Shown piece by piece: positions 16,099-21,620 of a DNA stretch of 21,620 bases. The number at the start of each line of letters is the position of its first letter. Position 1 is the stretch's first letter. A model generated the notes under the pieces. It searched no databases. It saw nothing but the letters and a program-made list of their open reading frames with translations, and was not told the DNA's origin. A program made the translations under genes and the position numbers. This stretch comes from CAZTGZ01 sp044339595 (GTDB lineage: Bacteria > Bacteroidota > Bacteroidia > NS11-12g > UBA9320), in the NCBI GenBank assembly GCA_044339595.1, contig JBIIVF010000028.1, forward strand, positions 1 to 21,620, given 5' to 3'.

Positions 16099-16497
16099 TC
16101 ATTCTTTTGAAAACGCATCTACCCAACTTATAAGGATCCCTATGAGCGCAGCTTTTGAGTGCTCAATTTCCGCAACCGATTTAAAGATCAACATCCTCCG
16201 GACATCAACATAACTGCCTACAAACAAACCGCTTTCGTCCTTCAATTTATCCCCATTCGGATAAATCAGCATAATTTCAGTCGGTTTTCGTAAGTGGAAA
16301 ACCACGATATCTCGCAGATAGGATTTGGGGTCGTGAGCCACCATTTTACCATCGAAATAGAATGCAGGTGTATTCCATTTAACCTGTTCTCTAATCGCAG
16401 GATGAACCGACAGAATGATGTCTTTTAGTAAGCGGATTTCACTTTTCAGTGGATGCGACAATTCTGCCTGCGAAATTTCAATTGGTTGATTAGGCAT
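16099..16497 (-). CDS. DUF1801 domain protein
   Basis: This 132-residue cytoplasmic protein belongs to the DUF1801 (YdhG-like) family. The family pattern is present: a helical start (LLKDIILSVHPAIREQVKW), then NTPAFYFDGKMVAHDP, a strand VVFHLRKPTEIMLIYP, and a C-terminal helix. Biochemical function is not established for this group. It is the last of three minus-strand genes with only 2 bases to the preceding gene, itself another DUF1801 protein, so the two are clearly co-transcribed paralogues. Confidence 0.8.
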   Translation of the reverse strand: MPNQPIEISQAELSHPLKSEIRLLKDIILSVHPAIREQVKWNTPAFYFDGKMVAHDPKSYLRDIVVFHLRKPTEIMLIYPNGDKLKDESGLFVGSYVDVRRMLIFKSVAEIEHSKAALIGILISWVDAFSKE

Positions 16498-16499
16498 TT

Positions 16500-16850
16500 T
16501 TATTTTGTCATTGAAGTTTGTTGCTGAATCCGGTAACGGACTATTTCAGCAACCAATTCTAAAGGAAGGGGGGAAGTTAGCGGAAACTGAATAGCTCCTT
16601 TTGAACATTTAAAGGCTGTTAGTTTCGATTCGAAATCAACGATCGCCTGTGCCCCCGGGTAAAACCCGATATGATTTTTAAAGGCAGCATAATGCACGAG
16701 ATTGCCCTTCAATTTAAAAGTCGGAATGCCATAATTCATGGTTTCAATGGCTTCTGGTGCATTTTTCATGATGGCATCGCGCATTTGATGCAAAAGCCGT
16801 TGCACCGGATCGGGATGGGTGGCATAATATGCTGCTACGTTATCGTCCAT
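16500..16850 (-). CDS. DUF1801 / iron-chaperone-like protein
   Basis: This 116-residue protein of the DUF1801 family is the shorter form often annotated 'iron chaperone' by similarity to Bacillus YdhG. Visible family features are the N-terminal VQRLLHQMRDAIMKNAPEAI, then ETMNYGIPTFKLKGNLVHYA, HIGFYPGA and the closing PLELVAEIVRYRIQQ. It has no signal peptide or membrane segment. It follows the SRPBCC gene by 11 bases and precedes a second DUF1801 gene by 2 bases. The iron-chaperone name should be taken as a label, not a demonstrated role. Confidence 0.85.
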   Translation of the reverse strand: MDDNVAAYYATHPDPVQRLLHQMRDAIMKNAPEAIETMNYGIPTFKLKGNLVHYAAFKNHIGFYPGAQAIVDFESKLTAFKCSKGAIQFPLTSPLPLELVAEIVRYRIQQQTSMTK

Positions 16851-16861
16851 GAAATCAAAAT

Positions 16862-17293
16862 TTATTTTGAAATGGAGCCCTGTTGAGCAGCAGCGTATTT
16901 AGCAAAATTATTCAAGATAGCTTGCCAACCGCCTTGCTGTAAATCTTTTGGATTAGTGCCTTCTGCTTCAAATCTTTGGGTAATCAAAGTTTGATCTCCT
17001 TTGGCTTCAAATTCAATCTCCACTTTGCGGTCGTCTTCCAATGAGTAAGCAATGAATCGATGTTCTTCAATGTGATTGAAACGACCATTGAGGTCGAATC
17101 CGAAGCTACCATCTTTGGCTTCCATGCGGTAAGAAAAAGTGCCTCCAATTTTGAAATCGGAGGTGGCCCTCGGCGTATGCCAATCGTCAGATGCGGCATT
17201 CCAATGTACAATGTGTTCGGTAGAAATCCAGCAGTGCCAACCTACTTCAATAGGGGCATCTGCAATGGCTTGAATGGTGATTGGGTTGTTCAT
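16862..17293 (-). CDS. SRPBCC (AHSA1-like) protein
   Basis: This 143-residue protein has the START/Bet v 1-type ligand-binding fold. It has the AHSA1 pattern: ITIQAIADAPIEVGWHCWIS, then HIVHWNAASDDWHTPRATSDFKIGGTFSYRMEA, and a terminal helix QQGGWQAILNNFAKY. The ATG at 17293 was chosen over an ATG 11 codons upstream because it gives the normal N-terminus of this family and keeps the leader downstream of a promoter box. Such proteins bind hydrophobic ligands or act as co-chaperone-like domains. SRPBCC and DUF1801 genes are often neighbours, and here they form a three-gene unit. Confidence 0.88.
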   Translation of the reverse strand: MNNPITIQAIADAPIEVGWHCWISTEHIVHWNAASDDWHTPRATSDFKIGGTFSYRMEAKDGSFGFDLNGRFNHIEEHRFIAYSLEDDRKVEIEFEAKGDQTLITQRFEAEGTNPKDLQQGGWQAILNNFAKYAAAQQGSISK

Positions 17294-17323
17294 AGATAAA
17301 AGGAATATGAAGCAATATAAAAG

Positions 17324-17331
17324 CAAAATTA
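17324..17331 (-). promoter_or_regulatory. -7 promoter box of the SRPBCC-DUF1801 unit
   Basis: On the minus strand TAATTTTG fits TAnnTTTG and lies 30 bases before the SRPBCC ATG. The nearest upstream TTTG is 25 bases away, longer than the usual spacer. A promoter is expected here because the preceding gene ends in a strong terminator. Confidence 0.4.
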
Positions 17332-17357
17332 TTCATTTAATGGTCATGTTCCCATAC

Positions 17358-17382
17358 AAAAAAAGCCCGTTCCCGGGCTTTT
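17358..17382 (-). terminator. Intrinsic terminator of gcvP
   Basis: Read on the minus strand, AAAAGCCCG (17374-17382) and CGGGCTTTT (17361-17369) form a 9-base perfect stem with a 4-base GGAA loop, followed by a T-run (seven T in all). It lies 26 bases after the gcvP stop codon. The A-run on the other flank makes it nearly symmetric, so it could also work on the plus strand. Confidence 0.9.
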
Positions 17383-17408
17383 CATATGTATCAATTAATG
17401 ATTTCGTT

Positions 17409-20288
17409 TTAGTTCGATTCTGCGTATGCTTCCATCGGCAAACAAGAGCAAACCAAGTTTCTATCGCCATAAGTATTATCAACCCTGGCTACAGAAGGCC
17501 AAAATTTGCGTTCGCGAACGTATGGCAAAGGATAGGCAGCGATCGAACGAGAATAAGCATGTTTCCAATCATCCGCCATTACACTTTCAGCAGTATGTGG
17601 TGCATTTTTCAATGGATTGTCTTCTTGATCCCAAATTCCTTTTTCGATTTCGGCAATTTCTATTCGAATGCTGATCATGGCATCACAGAAACGATCGAGT
17701 TCGGCTTTACTTTCGCTTTCGGTAGGCTCAATCATCAAAGTGCCGGCCACCGGAAAAGATACAGTGGGAGCATGGAAACCGTAATCCATCAGTCTTTTGG
17801 CGATGTCTTCAACCTGCACACCGCTGGTTATTTTCAAGGGGCGGGTATCCAAAATCATTTCATGCGCTACCGTGCCGTTTTTTCCGCTATATAAAGTGTC
17901 ATAGGCACCTTTGAAACGTGCACGCATGTAATTGGCATTTAGAATGGCGGTTTCGGTGGCGCGTCTTAATCCAACCGCCCCCATCATTTTGATATACGCA
18001 TAAGAAATAACCAAAATACTGGCACTTCCAAATGGAGCAGCACTCACAGCGGTCATGGCCTTACTGCCACCGGTTTTCACTTCTTTATGACCGGGTAAAT
18101 AGGGTATGAGATGTTTGGCAACTCCGATGGGCCCCATTCCAGGACCACCGCCACCGTGCGGGATGCAAAAGGTTTTGTGTAAGTTCAAATGGCAAACATC
18201 CGCTCCGATATTTCCCGGACTGGTCAATCCAACTTGCGCATTCATGTTGGCCCCATCCATGTAAACTTGACCGCCACAAGCATGAATTAAATCCGTGATT
18301 TCAATGATGTCCTCCTCATAAACCCCGTGGGTAGAAGGATAAGTTACCATCAAAATAGCCAAATTGTCCTTATGCTGTTCTGCTTTTGCTTTTAGGTCGT
18401 CGAACTTAATGTAACCTTCCTCATCACATGCCACCACTACTACTTTCATCCCGGCCATAACAGCACTAGCAGGATTGGTGCCGTGAGCGGAAGAAGGAAT
18501 CAACGCGATGTTGCGGTTACTTTCTCCTCTATGCTTGAAATACTCTCTCACTACCATCAAACCGGCATATTCTCCTTGAGCTCCAGAATTAGGCTGTAAG
18601 CTCATTCCCGCAAAACCCGTAATTTCAATGAGGTCGTGGCTTAATTCATGTATCATCTGTGCGTATCCCATGGCTTGATCTGTCGGTGCAAAGGGATGAA
18701 TTTGGTTCATTTCAGGCCAGGTAACCGGAATCATCTCGGCAGTAGCATTCAGTTTCATGGTACAACTACCCAATGAAATCATGCTGTGAACCATCGACAG
18801 GTCTTTGCCTTCAAGGCGTTTGATATAACGCAACATTTCATGTTCGGTGTGGTAAGAGTTAAATACTGGATGCGTTAAATAGCTTGATTTTCTGATCAGG
18901 GTTTCTTCCCAATTCAATTTCAGAATACCTGAAAGCTCTGCCACTGAAATGGTGGATTTATTATTGGCTTTGGCAAAGATATCGGCAATCGTCTGAACAT
19001 CCGCCAGGGTAGACGTTTCATCCAAAGAAATACCGATAGAGTTGTTTAGGTATCTGAAGTTAACTTCATTTTTGAGCGCTTCTTCCTTAATTGCCTTGAT
19101 TACACTATAATCTGCAGCAATGTTCAAAGTGTCAAAATATTGGGCATTATTTTGCTCATATCCCAATGAACTTAAGGCTAAATCCAGTAATCTCGTCAGT
19201 CCGTGGGTTCTTTCTGCGATGCCACGAAGACCTTTCGGACCATGATATACAGCATACATACTACTCATAATGGCGAGCAGGACTTGGGCTGTGCAGATGT
19301 TGGAAGTGGCTTTATCTCGGCGAATATGCTGTTCGCGGGTTTGAAGAGCCATCCTTAAGGCATGATTCCCATTGGCATCAATCGAAACACCGATAAGCCT
19401 ACCCGGGATATTTCTTTTAAATTCATCTTTGGTAGCAAAAAATGCAGCATGTGGACCGCCATAGCCCATGGGTACGCCGAGTCTTTGGGTATTGCCTAAT
19501 ACTACATCCGCGCCCAATTCTCCAGGAGGAGTGAGCATAGTGAGCGTTAAAAGGTCTGCTGCAAAAGCGACCAGTATTTTGTTTTGGTGTGCTTTTTCTA
19601 CAAAGGAGGTATAGTTCTGAATGTTACCTTCATTGTTAGGATATTGCAACAAAGCTCCGAAATATGTATGATCGAGTTCGATGGTATCCGGCTCTCCAAT
19701 CACGAGTTCAACCCCGATAGGTTCAGCCCGGGTAATCAAAACATCCAGCGTTTGAGGGTAAACACTGCTCGATACAAAGAATTTGTCGCCTTGATCTTTT
19801 CCCTTCATGTTGTGAAACATATGTATAGACTCCCCGGCAGCGGTTGCTTCATCCAACAAAGAAGCATTGGCTACTTCCATACCGGTTAAATCCATGACCA
19901 TGGTTTGAAAATTTAACAGCGCTTCTAGGCGACCCTGAGCAATTTCTGCCTGATAAGGCGTGTATTGGGTATACCATCCCGGATTTTCGAGGATATTTCT
20001 CAACACCACATTGGGTGTAAAATTGTTGTAATAACCTTGACCGATGAAGGTGCGATATACCTTATTTTTTGAAGCCAGGCTGCGCATATGTTTCAGGAAT
20101 TCCTGTTCGGTGAGGGCATCGGCTATCTTTAGTTCTCCTTTAAGCCGGATACTTGCCGGAATGGTTTTGGAAATGAGTTCATCAACAGAACTCACTCCGA
20201 TGATTTTGAGCATCTCCAGTTCTTCTTCGGGTGTTATGCTATTGTGACGATTGACAAATTGTTCGCGGTAATTGATATTTAAAGACAT
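17409..20288 (-). CDS. gcvP: Glycine dehydrogenase (decarboxylating), P protein
   Basis: This 959-residue PLP enzyme is the fused form in which the two P-protein halves form one chain; length matches the E. coli protein (957). It decarboxylates glycine and passes the aminomethyl group to the lipoyl H protein of the glycine cleavage system in the cytoplasm. The PLP lysine is Lys705 in NLHKTF, followed by the glycine-rich loop IPHGGGGPGMGP. Other family landmarks are FIGQGYYN and NPGWYTQYTPYQAEIAQGRL near the N-terminus, and SLGSCTMKLNA, PNSGAQGEYAGL and SSAHGTNPASA in the second half. The gcvT and gcvH genes are not adjacent. It is transcribed alone, with a promoter-like box upstream and a clear terminator downstream. 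Confidence 0.97.
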   Translation of the reverse strand: MSLNINYREQFVNRHNSITPEEELEMLKIIGVSSVDELISKTIPASIRLKGELKIADALTEQEFLKHMRSLASKNKVYRTFIGQGYYNNFTPNVVLRNILENPGWYTQYTPYQAEIAQGRLEALLNFQTMVMDLTGMEVANASLLDEATAAGESIHMFHNMKGKDQGDKFFVSSSVYPQTLDVLITRAEPIGVELVIGEPDTIELDHTYFGALLQYPNNEGNIQNYTSFVEKAHQNKILVAFAADLLTLTMLTPPGELGADVVLGNTQRLGVPMGYGGPHAAFFATKDEFKRNIPGRLIGVSIDANGNHALRMALQTREQHIRRDKATSNICTAQVLLAIMSSMYAVYHGPKGLRGIAERTHGLTRLLDLALSSLGYEQNNAQYFDTLNIAADYSVIKAIKEEALKNEVNFRYLNNSIGISLDETSTLADVQTIADIFAKANNKSTISVAELSGILKLNWEETLIRKSSYLTHPVFNSYHTEHEMLRYIKRLEGKDLSMVHSMISLGSCTMKLNATAEMIPVTWPEMNQIHPFAPTDQAMGYAQMIHELSHDLIEITGFAGMSLQPNSGAQGEYAGLMVVREYFKHRGESNRNIALIPSSAHGTNPASAVMAGMKVVVVACDEEGYIKFDDLKAKAEQHKDNLAILMVTYPSTHGVYEEDIIEITDLIHACGGQVYMDGANMNAQVGLTSPGNIGADVCHLNLHKTFCIPHGGGGPGMGPIGVAKHLIPYLPGHKEVKTGGSKAMTAVSAAPFGSASILVISYAYIKMMGAVGLRRATETAILNANYMRARFKGAYDTLYSGKNGTVAHEMILDTRPLKITSGVQVEDIAKRLMDYGFHAPTVSFPVAGTLMIEPTESESKAELDRFCDAMISIRIEIAEIEKGIWDQEDNPLKNAPHTAESVMADDWKHAYSRSIAAYPLPYVRERKFWPSVARVDNTYGDRNLVCSCLPMEAYAESN

Positions 20289-20309
20289 GTCTTATTTTTT
20301 TAGGCGTGG

Positions 20310-20317
20310 CAAAAATA
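20310..20317 (-). promoter_or_regulatory. -7 promoter box upstream of gcvP
   Basis: On the minus strand TATTTTTG fits TAnnTTTG and ends 21 bases before the gcvP ATG. No clear -33 element is seen. The leader is too short for a glycine riboswitch, and none is visible further upstream. Confidence 0.4.
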
Positions 20318-20706
20318 CAACAGATGAATATTAAACGGGTTTTGAGATGACAGAATAAAACATGAAAATTATCAGTTCATTAATTGGCGATGAGCGGAAT
20401 AAAAAAAGCTTTTTAGAATGGTTTTTGTGATTGAAAACGGGTTCGTGGGACAAAAGATATATTTCATGTAATTGATTCATTTATAATTTTTTATAACGAA
20501 TTTAGAGGGATTTGATTGCACAATTTTGTATTTCAAATCGCTAGGATAGTTGAGAACAACCCATGAGATTTTTCTTTCCTTTTTATGGATCGGTGCTTTG
20601 ATTATTTGGACTAAATCTAGTTTAGCACAATGGGTATGCGTTAATGTAATACTCCCCATTTGTTGGATCCATGGGCTGAGAAATCAAAGTTCACTTAAAA
20701 TATAAA
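20318..20706. other. AT-rich intergenic stretch without a supported gene
   Basis: About 390 bases lie between gcvP's promoter box and the next ORF. A 60-codon minus-strand frame (20477-20659) has no recognisable motif, and a plus-strand frame with a signal-peptide-like run near 20585-20625 hits a stop soon after; I treat both as chance. A perfect TTATAA-TTTT-TTATAA palindrome at 20481-20496 is too AT-rich to interpret. No tRNA, riboswitch or strong terminator is seen. Confidence 0.5.
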
Positions 20707-21072
20707 TTAAGCAGCAGTTATATTCAGAGATTTGTGGGTGATGTTTTCTTCAAGAGCTTGCGGATCTTGTCCGCTACCGATAAAGGCAGAATCCGAAACA
20801 TGGAGATGAATATTTTGATGTTTGACCATGAAATTGGCTATGAAAACAGCTTGGATGCGCAGTAATTCGTTTTTATCGCTTAAAGATGTTTTGAGTTGGC
20901 CTTTTTGATATTTAACTCCCAAATCATATTGAATTAAAGGCACACAGCCTGCAACCGGATGCTGATTTTTGATAATGACTGGCACATGGACCGCTTCGAT
21001 ACCTGAATCGGCCAAACGTGGGGAAAGGATTGCCCAATAATGAACCCAACCCCAAAGGATAGAATCATGCAT
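20707..21072 (-). CDS. Hypothetical protein
   Basis: This is 121 residues from an ATG at 21072 (MHDSILWGWVHYW). An in-frame GTG at 21114 would extend it to 135, and the frame is open for about nine more codons before a TGA. I do not recognise the family. Composition is protein-like, with a central VPVIIKNQHPVAGCVPLIQY, a polar helix SDKNELLRIQAVFIANFMV and an end with SDSAFIGSGQDPQALEE. There is no signal peptide or membrane segment. It stands alone, divergent from the barrel gene at the right edge, with no clear promoter box. It could be a genuine small gene or the remnant of a larger one. Confidence 0.45.
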   Translation of the reverse strand: MHDSILWGWVHYWAILSPRLADSGIEAVHVPVIIKNQHPVAGCVPLIQYDLGVKYQKGQLKTSLSDKNELLRIQAVFIANFMVKHQNIHLHVSDSAFIGSGQDPQALEENITHKSLNITAA

Positions 21073-21165
21073 ATTAATTACCAAAATCCTTGTAATGTTG
21101 TGAGTAGGATCCACGGATTCTGCACTTAAGCAAATTGATCATAAAATGCAATCAGCGCTATGATT

Positions 21166-21181
21166 AGATAAATTTTTATCT
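21166..21181. promoter_or_regulatory. Operator-like palindrome between divergent genes
   Basis: AGATAAA (21166-21172) and TTTATCT (21175-21181) form a perfect 7-base inverted repeat with a 2-base centre. It lies between the divergent starts of the hypothetical ORF and the right-edge barrel gene, just upstream of the latter's candidate -33 element. The spacing suits a dimeric regulator, but AT-rich DNA yields such palindromes by chance. Confidence 0.25.
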
Positions 21182-21213
21182 CAAGGCGATTCATGAAGAA
21201 ATTTGAAAAAAAG

Positions 21214-21245
21214 TTTGAATTGTTGTTCATAAACGCTTATTATTG
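21214..21245 (+). promoter_or_regulatory. Candidate promoter of the right-edge barrel gene
   Basis: TTTG (21214-21217) is followed after 20 bases by TATTATTG (21238-21245), one mismatch from TAnnTTTG. The ATG lies 39 bases further on, an ordinary leader length. Confidence 0.4.
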
Positions 21246-21284
21246 AAAATTATTGGAGAACATAGAGTATTAGATTTAAATATT

Positions 21285-21620
21285 ATGAGTTTGACTAAAT
21301 TTTCAACCGAAGTGAAATGGAATTTATTTTTAAGTGCACGCATTTTCATGATTGTTTGCATCCTGCATGCCACTGCGTTTGAGGTATGGGCCCAAAAATA
21401 TAGGAGTTCAAGTAACAAGGCTAAGGGGATTGAAGTCAATTTTGGCGGCAGCAATATGCTGGGAGACTTAGGTGGGGCAGATGGTTCAGGTACGAATGGT
21501 TTAAAAGATTTCGACAAAGAGGCAATTCGGTCGACATTCGGTGCCAGTTTTATCATGAAAGTCTCTAAATCGGTTTCGGTTAAACCAAATATTCAATTCA
21601 CTTCTTTGCACGGCAGCGAT
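21285..21620 (+). CDS. Outer-membrane beta-barrel protein, N-terminal part
   Basis: The frame is open from the ATG at 21285 to the right edge (112 codons). Residues about 10-37 are a signal peptide ending VWAQ. The mature start has IEVNFGGSNMLGDLGGADG followed by KDFDKEAIRSTFGASFIM and KSVSVKPNIQFTSLHGSD. This is the opening pattern of the Bacteroidota small-barrel group (DUF6089-like), in which a 'G.s.f.GDLGG' segment is followed by a strand and a conserved TR/RS region. It should be an outer-membrane barrel; function is unknown, and the rest lies outside the window. Confidence 0.68.
   Translation, partial: MSLTKFSTEVKWNLFLSARIFMIVCILHATAFEVWAQKYRSSSNKAKGIEVNFGGSNMLGDLGGADGSGTNGLKDFDKEAIRSTFGASFIMKVSKSVSVKPNIQFTSLHGSD

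Noticed and set aside
20481..20496. TTATAA-TTTT-TTATAA perfect palindrome
   Set aside because: It is made only of A and T in an AT-rich stretch, is not placed at a gene end or start, and is likely chance.
20477..20659. 60-codon minus-strand frame in the AT-rich gap
   Set aside because: It has a Lys-rich composition, no motif, no ribosome-binding site or promoter, and it lies beyond the stop of the neighbouring ORF. It may still be real but cannot be supported.
20575..20700. Plus-strand signal-peptide-like run (FLSFLWIGALIIW ... SSLAQ)
   Set aside because: There is no good start codon, and the frame stops about 30 residues after the apparent cleavage site, so it is not a usable gene. It could be a remnant, but the evidence is too thin.

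Overview
The window reads as chromosomal DNA of a Bacteroidota bacterium, probably a free-living or environmental lineage. Three proteins end in type IX secretion (T9SS) type A sorting domains. Outer-membrane barrel families typical of the phylum sit at both ends. Several gene starts are preceded by the phylum's TAnnTTTG -7 promoter box. Coding density is high and the DNA looks moderately AT-rich. I found no rRNA, tRNA, CRISPR array, transposase or phage gene, and no obvious horizontally acquired island.

Layout. 1-1459 (minus): a lipoprotein followed by a putative porin that runs off the left edge. 1510-2541 (plus): a DAO-type FAD-dependent oxidoreductase. 2557-5915 (minus): a two-gene unit of T9SS cargo proteins, one with a PKD domain and one with a gingipain (C25)-like domain whose catalytic residues appear replaced. 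5951-10008 (plus): a secreted M1 metallopeptidase with a T9SS tail, translationally coupled to an exported amidohydrolase that carries an NTF2/SnoaL-like C-terminal domain. 10009-10289: a non-coding spacer holding CGGATT repeats and two large related inverted repeats. 10290-12524 (minus): nfeD, floA and an outer-membrane barrel protein. 12660-15918 (minus): homogentisate dioxygenase, 4-hydroxyphenylpyruvate dioxygenase and a short-chain dehydrogenase. 16099-17293 (minus): an AHSA1/SRPBCC protein and two DUF1801 proteins. 17409-20288 (minus): glycine decarboxylase gcvP, with a clear intrinsic terminator. 20289-21284: a gene-poor AT-rich stretch containing one unrecognised ORF. 21285-21620 (plus): the start of an outer-membrane barrel protein cut by the right edge.

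Functionally, the M1 peptidase and amidohydrolase fit extracellular or periplasmic peptide breakdown. hmgA and hppD carry the aromatic-ring steps of tyrosine catabolism, although the maleylacetoacetate isomerase and fumarylacetoacetase needed to finish the pathway are not here. GcvP belongs to the glycine cleavage system. NfeD and FloA form a membrane-microdomain pair. Most of the window is ordinary housekeeping and surface biology. The observations most worth a second look are the apparent C25 pseudoenzyme, the paired REP-like palindromes, and the exported peptidase/amidohydrolase pair. I do not see a convincing wholly new multi-gene system.
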